Source: Bacteroides sp.
GTDB taxonomy: Bacteria > Bacteroidota > Bacteroidia > Bacteroidales > Bacteroidaceae
Assembly: GCA_015060705.1 (NCBI GenBank)
Contig: SUXY01000025.1
Location: 1-42,658 of the forward strand
DNA: 42,658 nucleotides
Reading direction: 5' to 3'
This document shows positions 9,560-18,123 of the stretch, in pieces; within the stretch, counting starts at the first letter, position 1, and every line of letters starts with the position of its first letter. Under the pieces are notes generated by a model. It did not search any database. It was not told the origin of the DNA and saw nothing but the letters and a program-made list of their open reading frames with translations. The position numbers were made by a program, and so were the translations under genes.

Positions 9560-10642
9560 ATGAAATATCAGTTTACAAAGATTGCGGTAAAAGTAGGAAG
9601 TAACGTGCTGACTCGTCGGGACGGGACCTTGGATGTGACCCGGATGTCTGCCTTGGTAGACCAAATAGCGGAACTTTATAAAGCTGGTATTGAGGTGATT
9701 CTGGTTTCTTCGGGGGCTGTCGCTTCTGGAAGAAGTGAAATCAAGCCTTCCAAGAAATTGGATAGTGTGGACCAACGTCAACTCTTCTCGGCTGTTGGAC
9801 AAGCCAAACTGATAAACCGGTATTATGAATTGTTCCGCGACCATGGCATTGCGGTAGGACAGGTGTTGACCATGAAGGAGAACTTCAGTACCCGCCGTCA
9901 TTATCTGAACCAACGGAATTGCATGATGGTGATGTTGGAGAATGGAGTTATTCCTATCGTGAATGAAAACGATACCGTGTCTGTGACCGAATTGATGTTT
10001 ACGGACAATGACGAGCTTTCCGGTATGATTGCTTCGATGATGGATGTTCAGGCGCTCATTATTCTGAGCAATATCGATGGTATTTATGATGGCTCGCCTT
10101 CGGCTCCAGGTACGAAAGTCATTCGGGAAGTAGAGCCGGGCAAGGATTTATCGGATTACATTCAGGCCGAGAAATCAGGCTTTGGCAGGGGAGGCATGTT
10201 GACAAAGACCACCATTGCCCGTAAAGTGGCGGATGAAGGTATCCATGTCATCATCGCCAATGGAAAGAAGGACAATATCCTGTTGGACTTGATGGAGCAT
10301 CCGGAGACAACGGTATGTACTCGATTTATCCCTACGCAAGGTGATGTGTCGAGTGTAAAGAAATGGATTGCTCATAGTGGCGGATTTGCCAAAGGGGAGT
10401 TGCACTTGAACGAAAAAGCGGTATCGGTGTTGAAAGGAGACAAGGCCGTGAGTGTACTTCCGGTGGGAGTGGTCCGCATCGAAGGAGACTTTGAAAAAGA
10501 TGATATTGTAAAATTGATGAATCATGAAGGCGACCTCATTGGGATAGGTCGTGTGGCTTTTGATTCGGAAGAAGCCGGTCGGATGATTGGCAAGCACGGA
10601 CAGAAAGCGTTGGTTCATTATGATTATTTATATTTGGAATAA
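9560..10642 (+). CDS. proB: Glutamate 5-kinase
   Basis: This cytosolic enzyme of 360 residues phosphorylates glutamate with ATP to gamma-glutamyl phosphate, the first step of proline synthesis. The N-terminal amino-acid-kinase domain (1-255) begins [12 protein letters not shown] and contains [12 protein letters not shown], the ENDTVSV and [14 protein letters not shown] substrate loops, and GRGGMLTK. The C-terminal PUA domain (about 275-355) ends with GLVHYDYL-like residues ([14 protein letters not shown]), typical of ProB. The length fits the two-domain form. Its stop is two bases before the proA start, so the two are translationally linked. Proline feedback control is known for the family, and no RNA regulator is visible in the short leader. 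Confidence 0.97.
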   Translation: MKYQFTKIAVKVGSNVLTRRDGTLDVTRMSALVDQIAELYKAGIEVILVSSGAVASGRSEIKPSKKLDSVDQRQLFSAVGQAKLINRYYELFRDHGIAVGQVLTMKENFSTRRHYLNQRNCMMVMLENGVIPIVNENDTVSVTELMFTDNDELSGMIASMMDVQALIILSNIDGIYDGSPSAPGTKVIREVEPGKDLSDYIQAEKSGFGRGGMLTKTTIARKVADEGIHVIIANGKKDNILLDLMEHPETTVCTRFIPTQGDVSSVKKWIAHSGGFAKGELHLNEKAVSVLKGDKAVSVLPVGVVRIEGDFEKDDIVKLMNHEGDLIGIGRVAFDSEEAGRMIGKHGQKALVHYDYLYLE

Positions 10643-10644
10643 GT

Positions 10645-11895
10645 ATGGGAGAAATGACCGAAATATTCAAGAATGTCCGTGAAGCAAGTCGTTCCTTGGT
10701 GACTTGTGGCGTGGAGAAAATCAATCAGGTGTTGTTGATGTTGGCGGATGCGACGGAAACCAATGCCCCACAGATATTGGCGGCCAATGCCGATGACTTG
10801 GCAAGGATGGATGTGAACAATCCGAAATACGACCGCTTGAAGCTGACGGAAGAACGTATTCATGGCATTGCCGAGGGGATACGCAATGTGGCTCTATTGC
10901 CTTCTCCGGTAGGAAAGGTGTTGGGAGAAACAGTACGTCCCAATGGCATGAAGCTTACCAAGGTCAGCGTGCCTTTTGGAGTCATTGGTATCATCTACGA
11001 AGCCCGTCCCAATGTGACCCTTGATGTGTTCTCGCTTTGTTTGAAGTCGGGTAATGCCTGTATATTAAAAGGAGGAAGCGATGCGGATTGTACCAATCGG
11101 GCGATAGTAGAAATCATCCGCAACGTATTGAACCAATGCTTCTTCAACCCGGATATCGTGGCTTTGCTTCCGGCAGGACATGATTCTACCGCAGAGCTGT
11201 TGAATGCCCGTGGATGGGTGGATTTGCTCATCCCTCGTGGAGGTCGTGGCTTGATCGATTTCGTCCGTCAGCATGCTACCATCCCTGTCATTGAAACCGG
11301 TGCAGGTGTATGTCATACTTATTTCGATGAATTTGGTGATTTGGAAAAAGGGAAAGCCATTATCCGAAATGCCAAGACCCGTAGAGTGAGCGTATGCAAT
11401 GCATTGGATTGTCTGTTGGTGCATTGGAAGCAATTGGAGAACTTGCCGGAGTTGTGCAAGCCTTTGGCCGATTTCAGTGTGACGATTTATGCAGATACCG
11501 CGGCTTATAAAGCTTTGGAGGACCATTATCCGGCAGAACTGTTGCAACATGCCAGCGAACAGGATTTCGGTACGGAATACTTGGATTACAAGATGTCTAT
11601 ATGTACATCTACCTCTTTACAAGGAGCTGTAGACCACATTGCAGTATATGGATCGGGACATAGTGAATGCATCGTGACGGAAAACCCGGAAGTGGCGGAT
11701 TATTTCAGTCGGGTGGTAGATGCCGCTTGTGTGTATGTCAATGTGCCGACTTCGTTTACCGATGGTGGTGAATTCGGATTAGGTGCAGAAATCGGCATCA
11801 GTACCCAGAAACTCCATGCTCGTGGACCGATGGGCTTGGAAGAACTGAACACTTACAAATGGGTCATCCGTGGGGAAGGACAGACAAGAAAATAA
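10645..11895 (+). CDS. proA: Gamma-glutamyl phosphate reductase
   Basis: This 416-residue enzyme reduces gamma-glutamyl phosphate with NADPH to glutamate-5-semialdehyde, the second step of proline synthesis. It has the aldehyde-dehydrogenase fold: [19 protein letters not shown] (110-128), [13 protein letters not shown] (141-153), GGRGLIDFV and the catalytic cysteine in [12 protein letters not shown] (C251). [17 protein letters not shown] near the C-terminus is the family signature. It starts two bases after proB and is followed after 26 bp by argF', so proline and arginine steps share a transcript. proC is not in the window. Confidence 0.97.
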   Translation: MGEMTEIFKNVREASRSLVTCGVEKINQVLLMLADATETNAPQILAANADDLARMDVNNPKYDRLKLTEERIHGIAEGIRNVALLPSPVGKVLGETVRPNGMKLTKVSVPFGVIGIIYEARPNVTLDVFSLCLKSGNACILKGGSDADCTNRAIVEIIRNVLNQCFFNPDIVALLPAGHDSTAELLNARGWVDLLIPRGGRGLIDFVRQHATIPVIETGAGVCHTYFDEFGDLEKGKAIIRNAKTRRVSVCNALDCLLVHWKQLENLPELCKPLADFSVTIYADTAAYKALEDHYPAELLQHASEQDFGTEYLDYKMSICTSTSLQGAVDHIAVYGSGHSECIVTENPEVADYFSRVVDAACVYVNVPTSFTDGGEFGLGAEIGISTQKLHARGPMGLEELNTYKWVIRGEGQTRK

Positions 11896-11921
11896 ATCAT
11901 AAATCAAAAATCATAAATCAA

Positions 11922-12887
11922 ATGAGATACTACAGAAATGTATTCGATTTGGGCGATTTGAAGACCGCCCTTCAGGAAGCGTTCGAGATCAAGCAAGACC
12001 GCTATAAGTATGAATCGTTGGGCAAACACAAAACCTGTTTGCTGATATTCTTTAACAACAGCCTCCGTACTCGTTTGAGTACCCAGAAAGCAGCCCGCAA
12101 TCTCGGTATGGATGTCATTGTCCTCGATGTGAACCAGGGAGCATGGAAGCTCGAAACCGAACGTGGCGTTATCATGGATGGCGACAAGAGCGAACACCTC
12201 TTGGAAGCGATTCCGGTCATGGCATCGTATTGCGACATCATCGGCGTGCGCTCGTTTGCTCACTTTGAAAACCGCGAAGACGACTATACCGAAAAGATTT
12301 TGAATCAGTTTATCAAGTATTCAGGCAAACCGGTCTTCTCGATGGAAGCTGCAACTGGTCACCCGTTGCAAGCATTTGCCGATTTGATTACCATCGAAGA
12401 ATACAAGAAGAAGGACCGTCCGAAAGTGGTTTTGACATGGGCGCCGCATCCGAAAGCTTTGCCGCAAGCCGTACCTAATTCGTTCGCTGATTTCATGAAT
12501 GAAGCTGATGTAGATTTCGTGATTACTCATCCTGAAGGTTATGAACTCGACCCGGCCTTCGTGCGTGGTGCCAAGGTGGAATACAACCAGATGAAAGCTT
12601 TCGAAGGAGCTGATTTTATCTATGCCAAGAACTGGGCTTGCCCGGGTGTCACTCGTCTGGAAGACTATGGCAAGATTTTGTGTAAGGACATGAGTTGGAC
12701 AGTAGATGCCGCTCACATGGCCGTAACCAACAATGCTCACTTCATGCATTGCCTCCCTGTTCGTCGTAACATGATTGTGACTGATGACGTGATTGAAGCA
12801 CCGACTTCGCTCGTCATCCCGGAAGCTGCTAACCGTGAAATCTCGGCAACGGTGGTTTTGAAGCGCATGTTGCAGGAATTGAAGTAA
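11922..12887 (+). CDS. argF': N-acyl (probably N-succinyl) ornithine carbamoyltransferase
   Basis: The protein has 321 residues. It carries the carbamoyl-phosphate site NSLRTRLSTQKAA (46-58), then HPLQAFADL, THPEGYELDP and HCLPVRRN, and matches the Bacteroidetes type that transfers carbamoyl to N-succinylornithine in place of ornithine. In the family, position about 90 sets the acyl preference: Pro in the Bacteroides fragilis succinyl enzyme and Glu in the Xanthomonas acetyl enzyme. Here MDGDKSEHL places Ser at residue 90, which by published mutagenesis should favour succinylornithine. I start at ATG 11922 because the upstream in-frame stretch overlaps proA and the protein aligns from MRYYRNVFDLGD. 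A 13-bp tandem repeat (ATCATAAATCAAA, twice) fills the gap after proA. Confidence 0.93.
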   Translation: MRYYRNVFDLGDLKTALQEAFEIKQDRYKYESLGKHKTCLLIFFNNSLRTRLSTQKAARNLGMDVIVLDVNQGAWKLETERGVIMDGDKSEHLLEAIPVMASYCDIIGVRSFAHFENREDDYTEKILNQFIKYSGKPVFSMEAATGHPLQAFADLITIEEYKKKDRPKVVLTWAPHPKALPQAVPNSFADFMNEADVDFVITHPEGYELDPAFVRGAKVEYNQMKAFEGADFIYAKNWACPGVTRLEDYGKILCKDMSWTVDAAHMAVTNNAHFMHCLPVRRNMIVTDDVIEAPTSLVIPEAANREISATVVLKRMLQELK

Positions 12888-12947
12888 TAATATCCTTTGT
12901 ATTTGCCACCGGTGCAATAGATTTTCAACTTAATCTATTTCAGAAAG

Positions 12948-13024
12948 AAGAGGGTGTGTCATAATGAAATTAGCCTATCATCGTGTCATCCTGATAGCGA
13001 TTCTGTATTATGACACACCCTCTT
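12948..13024. repeat. 77-bp element with 18-bp perfect terminal inverted repeats (MITE-like or bidirectional terminator)
   Basis: AAGAGGGTGTGTCATAAT at 12948-12965 is the exact reverse complement of 13007-13024. The 41-bp interior contains a second inverted repeat (CTATCA 12974-12979, TGATAG 12992-12997). It lies between convergent genes, 60 bp after argF' and 31 bp after the TonB-receptor-like stop. No target-site duplication is obvious. Confidence 0.8.
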
Positions 13025-13054
13025 TGAATATCTGTCACGGTTTGTTCTTGTTAA

Positions 13055-15355
13055 TTACATGACTCCGTTATCTCTATCACTATTGTTCATGCGCTTGTTG
13101 CTGCTCTTATAATCACGTCCAAAGGAGAAATTCCAAGAAAGTGTGGCCCAAATCATACGGGCAGAATCGTCAATGTGATACTCGAAGGTGTTACCGGCAT
13201 ACTTGTTCAGATTGTCTTCATTCCGACAATAGTCATCTTCAAAAGGATTCAGCATCATTAAGCCGATGTTCAATCGTTTGATGCGATATTGTAAAGCGAT
13301 GTAGTGTGTTTCCTCCCCAGTAGTGAAAGATTCGCCGAAAAGATAGTCGGTGTTTTTTCGATAACTTGCCAATAATACGAACTTCTTGTACATGAAGGCA
13401 GCTTCCAAAGAATATCCGATACTATTGTGATGATGGTTGTAATCCAATCCATGACTCCAACGGCTATCATTGGAAATGCTTCCACTCAGTTGCAACATAT
13501 TCCAAAGCATCCCTATACGGACATTCATTCCCACATTCAGATTCTGGAAACGGTCATGATTGGCGTAACTGTGGATAAACTTGCTGTCTTCCCGATAAAT
13601 GTATGCCATAATGGGATTGTCCTGATGAATATACTTTCCAAAGAAACCGACATTTACCTTCCCTTTCTGATAATTGATTCGGACATTACTGCTCCAGGAA
13701 TCATAAGGTTTCAGATAAGGATTCCCTCTGCTGATTTGAAGCGAATCGGTCAGTTGGTCAACAGCACTGAGTTGGGAAAGCGAAGGATTCATCGTGTTGA
13801 GACCACCAGTGAGCGATGCACTCCAATGTTTGTCAAATCTATAGCTCAAATTGAATTGTGGATTGAGTGACCAGGTTTCATAATCTTCTTCACCCTTTTG
13901 CTTGAACCACGAACGGGTTACTCCCATCCCGAGACGATAGTTCAGTTTTCCTTTTTTGCCTCGGAATTCGGTATATCCATAGGTGTTTGCCTGACGCATT
14001 TGAGTTTGGTAGTTCAAAGTCCCTTCATAACCATTGTCCGTATAGCTTTGGGTATGCTTGATACCTGCGGTCAACTTGCCTCCATTGTTCCATCCCTTCT
14101 CGTAAATACCTTCAGCAATCAAGGAATATTTTTTCCCCTTTACCGCCGAATAATAATCTACAATCGCTTCATCCGCTTGAAATTCCTGATAATGGTTTCG
14201 ATTGTATGTATCAATGTATGTACCTACGGCATTGACAGCCAAGAATTGTTTATTTCTCAGATTCTTCTGAAAATATACGTCCAAATAGGGTGAAGTACTC
14301 CGATTATGCACCCAGTCCTCACGCATGGTGATGGAATTCGAATATTCCTTGGTCAAGAGTTCACCTCTTTCTACATAATTAGGAAGATTCTGGTTTTGGA
14401 ATCCAAGACTGACATTCAACATATATTTGTTCCCATCTTGCAAATTGTATGTCAATCCTCCATCGTGAATGAGCTTCTTCATGCTATGAGGGGCGGTTTC
14501 CACAACTCGATGATAAGCACTTCCATCCTCAAAGTTGAAAGTTTCGTTTCTCACCGACCACATTTCATCGAATATCTGCTGATTGGCATGATAGAAGAAA
14601 CTGATTTCCGAATTTCCGAAGTTCAGTTTTCCGTTGGCATTGTGTCGTCCGAAAAGCGACTTGATGCTTTGCTGACCATTATATCCAAACGAACCACCCA
14701 TTTCGTATCTACGCACCACGTAATTGATGACCATTGCTGCATTGTCATAACGCACTCCCGGGTCTTCTTCCAATTCTACCCGAAGGATTTCCGAAGGTTG
14801 AAGAGCCATTACTTCGTTTTGTGTTGCTTTCCTTCCATTGATAGCCAATTTTACATTCCCGCCATCCGTTGTACTGATGCTGTTGGTTATCGGATTGACT
14901 TGAAGAGTAGGAATCATCAGATTACGAAGTAAATCCACTCCGTTTGCCGAAGCATTCATTTGTTTCTGATTGGGGAAAACCATCTTTTTGTCTGCCGAAC
15001 TGATAACGTTGCTGGCGGTAACGGACACCTCACCCAATTGTTGTGAGGCCTCCTCCATTACCAAAGTTCCCAAGTCTGTCGAACGATGGAAACCATGCAA
15101 ATCAATGTACATCGTCTGATAACCCATATTGGAAATAACCAGGCGATAATCGCCATTCGCTACTTTCGTCAAACGGAAAGCTCCTTTCCCATCACTAGCC
15201 ACACCTGCTACAAAAGTTGAATCGACTTGTTGTAATACAATGTTGGCATACATCACGGCTTGTTGCCGAACGTCCACTAACTTGCCTTGAATAGTTTGGG
15301 CATATGTCCCTACCGAGAGCAAGAACAATGCCATTAATAATGAAAATTGTTTCAT
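13055..15355 (-). CDS. Outer membrane beta-barrel protein, TonB-dependent receptor-like
   Basis: This 766-residue protein has a signal peptide (1-19, TYAQ), then a carboxypeptidase-regulatory-like Ig domain (about 21-95, IQGKLVDVRQQAVMYANIVL). A reduced plug region follows (GVDLLRNLMIPTLQVNP, LAINGRKATQNEVMALQPSEILRVE) and then a long beta-barrel ending SWNFSFGRDYKSS. This is the layout of the Bacteroidetes outer-membrane beta-barrel family related to TonB-dependent receptors. The barrel is not terminal: about 18 polar residues follow the last strand. The gene overlaps the 64-residue gene by four bases (ATGA) and is the last of an ECF sigma operon, so it is probably coupled to that sigma system as sensor or target. 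The ligand is unknown. Confidence 0.9.
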   Translation of the reverse strand: MKQFSLLMALFLLSVGTYAQTIQGKLVDVRQQAVMYANIVLQQVDSTFVAGVASDGKGAFRLTKVANGDYRLVISNMGYQTMYIDLHGFHRSTDLGTLVMEEASQQLGEVSVTASNVISSADKKMVFPNQKQMNASANGVDLLRNLMIPTLQVNPITNSISTTDGGNVKLAINGRKATQNEVMALQPSEILRVELEEDPGVRYDNAAMVINYVVRRYEMGGSFGYNGQQSIKSLFGRHNANGKLNFGNSEISFFYHANQQIFDEMWSVRNETFNFEDGSAYHRVVETAPHSMKKLIHDGGLTYNLQDGNKYMLNVSLGFQNQNLPNYVERGELLTKEYSNSITMREDWVHNRSTSPYLDVYFQKNLRNKQFLAVNAVGTYIDTYNRNHYQEFQADEAIVDYYSAVKGKKYSLIAEGIYEKGWNNGGKLTAGIKHTQSYTDNGYEGTLNYQTQMRQANTYGYTEFRGKKGKLNYRLGMGVTRSWFKQKGEEDYETWSLNPQFNLSYRFDKHWSASLTGGLNTMNPSLSQLSAVDQLTDSLQISRGNPYLKPYDSWSSNVRINYQKGKVNVGFFGKYIHQDNPIMAYIYREDSKFIHSYANHDRFQNLNVGMNVRIGMLWNMLQLSGSISNDSRWSHGLDYNHHHNSIGYSLEAAFMYKKFVLLASYRKNTDYLFGESFTTGEETHYIALQYRIKRLNIGLMMLNPFEDDYCRNEDNLNKYAGNTFEYHIDDSARMIWATLSWNFSFGRDYKSSNKRMNNSDRDNGVM

Positions 15356-15546
15356 GATTCTTTATCTTTATTACGTTTTACATACTTGCTTGGGGTAAGT
15401 ATTTCCAGCACCTTACTTATCTCCAGAAACTCGCGGATGCAATCGATACATTCCGAGAGATGAGCGAGCAAGGCCAATTTTTCATCGACACGACTCCCCT
15501 TGTCGAATAGTCCTGCTATCCGACGCTTGAATTCTTCATTTGTCAT
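15352..15546 (-). CDS. Small zinc-finger-like protein, possible detached anti-sigma domain
   Basis: This 64-residue cytosolic protein has no signal or membrane segment. Its centre reads LLAHLSECIDCIREF, with His29, Cys33 and Cys36 in the H-x3-C-x2-C spacing of zinc-binding anti-sigma (zf-HC2/ZAS) domains. It overlaps the receptor gene downstream by four bases and follows the membrane regulator gene by 22 bp in the sigma operon. The inference is that it binds or modulates the sigma factor encoded two genes upstream. It could also be just a small metal-binding protein. Its short length is real, as both flanking genes fix its limits. Confidence 0.75.
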   Translation of the reverse strand: MTNEEFKRRIAGLFDKGSRVDEKLALLAHLSECIDCIREFLEISKVLEILTPSKYVKRNKDKES

Positions 15547-15568
15547 AACTGATTGTTTTTAAATGATA

Positions 15569-16765
15569 TTACAGACCTCCGTCAAATGTCCATGCATCTT
15601 TTTTCTTGTGCAAGACAATATTCCCGTTGCTTACCTTTCCGTCTGGAAGTTCGATGGTATATGGAATGAAATGTTTATTGGGACTACCTTCTTGAAAGGA
15701 TTTTCCTACCTTAAGCAGCTTCGTCCCTTTAAAGTATTTCCACATGACATCATGTATATTTCCAAACACGGGTTTCAAAATGGCTTCGTCCCATTTCTCC
15801 ATACTTTGAAGAATCATACGTGCGGCATCTTCGGGACTCGTGTTCTTCAGCGACGAAGTGGGAGATGAAACCTGCCCCAATGAATCAATCTTCACATCCG
15901 AGGGACGTTCGAGCAGAGTCGCTCTACCTATCTCTACATTATAGACAATCCGATTGGTACGAATCACTTCTATCTGCTTCCCATCGACCACCATATACAC
16001 CATCAGGTTCTTCAATCGCTTGGTCTTCTTGTCGAAAATATATTTACGGATGTTTTCCGATGTTTCGATGGCACGGTTCAACAAGACCCTATAAGAACGT
16101 TCTTCCTCCGTCAGACGACTGTGAACGGTCAGAATGATTTCATCTCCTTCATTCTTCACCGTATATTCCATCCCTTCACTATCCAAGGAGTGGTCCAGCT
16201 CACGTTGAAGGATTTCCTTGGGTTGCAACAATATCGACAAATATCCCAAATAAGAGTCTGGATCTCCTTTTTTATAATACCCTGCTTTGTGCATGGTCCA
16301 CCAAAAGCAACTTTCATTTCCTTCTCCACAAGCGATTCTTCCAGGCACTTTTTCCACTCGCCAACACATCGGTTCATCATACCTTACCCGAATGCGATGG
16401 TTTATAAACTCATCGTCAGCGGTCACGTATGAAAAGCTTTCCTGACGACGGGTGCGGATATCAATGTCCATGACCATTGTATGGATGTCCTTGAAATTAC
16501 GGATGGCCATTTCGAGCAACGAATGGGCGGAAAGCGGAGTGGATTGGAAAGTCAACATACCAACAAGGCATACCAATGCCACCATAGCAGCTACCGACCA
16601 TTTCAGATACATTCCTATCCGTAAGTTTTTAGAGGATGTTATACCATAATGCTGACGGGCTTCCTGCATCACTCTTTCCTTGAAGTCTGCCGATACACGG
16701 GCATCTTGTTTCGTCTTCAACTCATCGAGTACCGATTGCAAGTCGTTCAAATTCATATCTTCCAT
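15569..16765 (-). CDS. Membrane-anchored putative anti-sigma factor / sigma regulator
   Basis: The protein has 398 residues from the ATG at 16765. That start overlaps the sigma stop region (TGATATG) and has a rare good Shine-Dalgarno (AAAAGGAGG), so I prefer it to an in-frame ATG eight codons earlier inside the sigma gene. Residues 1-50 are cytosolic and charged (LQSVLDELKTKQDARVSADF, as in anti-sigma N-termini). One membrane segment follows at about 53-73 (WSVAAMVALVCLVGMLTF). A large periplasmic part resembles the LolA/RseB-like beta-fold by pattern only (NFKDIHTMVMDIDIRTR, FDKKTKRLKNLMVYM). The role as regulator of the adjacent ECF sigma is inferred from position and topology. Confidence 0.8.
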   Translation of the reverse strand: MEDMNLNDLQSVLDELKTKQDARVSADFKERVMQEARQHYGITSSKNLRIGMYLKWSVAAMVALVCLVGMLTFQSTPLSAHSLLEMAIRNFKDIHTMVMDIDIRTRRQESFSYVTADDEFINHRIRVRYDEPMCWRVEKVPGRIACGEGNESCFWWTMHKAGYYKKGDPDSYLGYLSILLQPKEILQRELDHSLDSEGMEYTVKNEGDEIILTVHSRLTEEERSYRVLLNRAIETSENIRKYIFDKKTKRLKNLMVYMVVDGKQIEVIRTNRIVYNVEIGRATLLERPSDVKIDSLGQVSSPTSSLKNTSPEDAARMILQSMEKWDEAILKPVFGNIHDVMWKYFKGTKLLKVGKSFQEGSPNKHFIPYTIELPDGKVSNGNIVLHKKKDAWTFDGGL

Positions 16766-16766
16766 A

Positions 16767-17288
16767 TCAATCCTCCTTTTTAAATCCATTCAACTTGGCT
16801 CTTACTTTATTCACACCATACATGAAACGCGATTTGACCGTAGAGACAGACAAATCAAGAATCTCCGCTATCTCGACAAACGAAAGATTGTCGATGGTAT
16901 TCATTCTTATCACCTCGGCTTGTTCGAAAGGAATGTCATCGAGCAAAGCCACAATGCGTTCATATTCTTGTCTGAGGGCCGTTTCTTCCTCATTCTCATC
17001 CATCAGCCCTTTTACCTCATCCAACGGTACTTGGTGAATGACCTCCCTTCGTTGGTAATCGATGCAACGGTTGGACACCATTCTGAAAAGATACATTCTT
17101 GGGCTTTTCATCAATGCCAGGTCGATACAGTTCTCTATCAACTTCAAGAATACATTCTGCACAATGTCTTCAGCCACTTCCCGTGAACCGACACGGAAAT
17201 AGGCAAATCGGAAAAGATAGTCCTGATTGGCTTCAACCAACTTCTCCAAGATGTCGAGTTGTTGTTGCTTCTTGTTTCTAAAATTCAT
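16767..17288 (-). CDS. ECF-type RNA polymerase sigma factor
   Basis: The protein has 173 residues. Region 2 lies at about 15-85 (YLFRFAYFRVGSREVAEDIVQNVFLKL, then SPRMYLFRMVSNRCIDYQRR). Region 4 (about 115-168, FEQAEVIRMNTIDNLSFVEIAEILDLSVSTVKSR) has the helix-turn-helix for -35 recognition. It is the first gene of a four-gene operon: sigma, membrane regulator, zinc-finger peptide and outer membrane receptor-like protein. This matches Bacteroidetes trans-envelope or stress-type signalling, although no classical FecR-type anti-sigma is present. The upstream 420 bp is non-coding and likely contains its promoter. Confidence 0.93.
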   Translation of the reverse strand: MNFRNKKQQQLDILEKLVEANQDYLFRFAYFRVGSREVAEDIVQNVFLKLIENCIDLALMKSPRMYLFRMVSNRCIDYQRREVIHQVPLDEVKGLMDENEEETALRQEYERIVALLDDIPFEQAEVIRMNTIDNLSFVEIAEILDLSVSTVKSRFMYGVNKVRAKLNGFKKED

Positions 17289-17445
17289 TTTTTATGTTTC
17301 TTTCTATGGATAAGACGCAAAGAATGGAAAAACGATTTAAAATTAGACAATATTTTTGAGAATTCATCATAAGTCTCCTGACCAAAGTGTACCGTTAACA
17401 TACAAAGTCAACGTATAATAATAATTACTAATAATCCTACAATTT

Positions 17446-17468
17446 AACGCTTCATGAAGCGTTTTTTT
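17446..17468 (+). terminator. Short perfect hairpin with T-run in a gene-free region
   Basis: AACGCTTCATGAAGCGTT is an 18-bp palindrome running into a T-tract on the plus strand. No plus-strand gene precedes it within the 150 bp back to the divergent sigma gene. It could end a small untranslated RNA or an early terminated transcript. Confidence 0.5.
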
Positions 17469-17564
17469 CGAGACTATCAAGTATCTTATCAAAGGATTAA
17501 AAACACTTAGCACTCATTGTACCAATAATCTAATCATTTGATAATCAATACCCGTTTGGTGTAA

Positions 17565-17672
17565 TGTGAACGAAAATCAGTTGAACCTCAAATCCTTTGG
17601 GAGACGATAAACAATGACCTTGTGGAATTGAAAGAAGCGTTGGAGGGCTATTTGAAAGATGAAAATTTGTGA
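17565..17672 (+). pseudogene. Possible 3' remnant of a lost gene
   Basis: An open stretch of 35 codons ends at TGA 17670-17672. It encodes a tail that reads like real protein (NNDLVELKEALEGYLKDENL, acidic amphipathic helix), but it has no start codon and is preceded by a TAA. A good terminator hairpin follows 16 bp later on the same strand. This fits the decayed end of a deleted gene. It is short enough to be chance. Confidence 0.3.
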
Positions 17673-17687
17673 TAATCCAAAATAACG

Positions 17688-17707
17688 AAGGGCGCATTCG
17701 CGCCCTT
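17688..17707. terminator. Hairpin at the 3' end of the rhodanese operon
   Basis: An 8-bp GC-rich stem (AAGGGCGC / GCGCCCTT, ATTC loop) lies 5 bp after the rhodanese stop. It could serve the minus-strand operon, the plus-strand remnant, or both. Confidence 0.65.
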
Positions 17708-17712
17708 TGTCA

Positions 17713-18111
17713 TTATTTCTCAATTTCACGTCCTTCTTCTAGCCAGTTCAATATTCCTTTGTCGAGATTATAGACTTTGAAACCTTTCTTGACGAGTATG
17801 TCGGCGGCAGTGCGGCTTCGGCGTCCGCTACGGCAATAAACGGCTACTTCCTTGTCTTTGTCCAATAAATCATCGGCACAACTGGAGAATTGTTCGTCCT
17901 TCACATTGATGTTGAGGCTTCCCGGGATGTGTCCTTCCATGTGTTCGGCCAAAGTTCGGACGTCTACCAACTGGACATTGGGAGACTTAATCAGTTCCTC
18001 GAATTGGGCAGAACTGAGGTTCTTGTATTCTACCTTTTGTTTCCCGGTACAAGCCCAAAGGCCCAATGAGAATACCGAAACAAAAAAGAATAGGTAAATG
18101 GTTTTAATCAT
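17713..18111 (-). CDS. Rhodanese-domain lipoprotein
   Basis: This 132-residue protein has a lipoprotein signal (GLWACTG, lipid Cys21). A single rhodanese domain (about 32-128) has the CDC25-like active loop VYCRSGRRSRTA with catalytic Cys93, plus VDVRTLAEHMEGHIPGSLNI. Single-domain rhodaneses move sulfane sulfur through a persulfide on the cysteine. The lipid anchor puts this one in the envelope, so the acceptor is probably a periplasmic thiol or thioredoxin-like partner. It is the last gene of the PASTA-rluD-ddl-acyltransferase-NigD operon, 12 bp after the NigD-like gene. Confidence 0.92.
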   Translation of the reverse strand: MIKTIYLFFFVSVFSLGLWACTGKQKVEYKNLSSAQFEELIKSPNVQLVDVRTLAEHMEGHIPGSLNINVKDEQFSSCADDLLDKDKEVAVYCRSGRRSRTAADILVKKGFKVYNLDKGILNWLEEGREIEK

Positions 18112-18123
18112 CGTAACTATGTG

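Noticed and set aside
11895..11921. ATCATAAATCAAA tandem repeat before argF' as a regulatory element
   Set aside because: It is a simple AT-rich duplication in an intra-operon gap with no matching site elsewhere in the window. It is noted with the gene only.
16767..16789. Earlier start for the membrane regulator inside the sigma gene
   Set aside because: The ATG at 16765 has a strong Shine-Dalgarno at the right distance and overlaps the sigma stop neatly.
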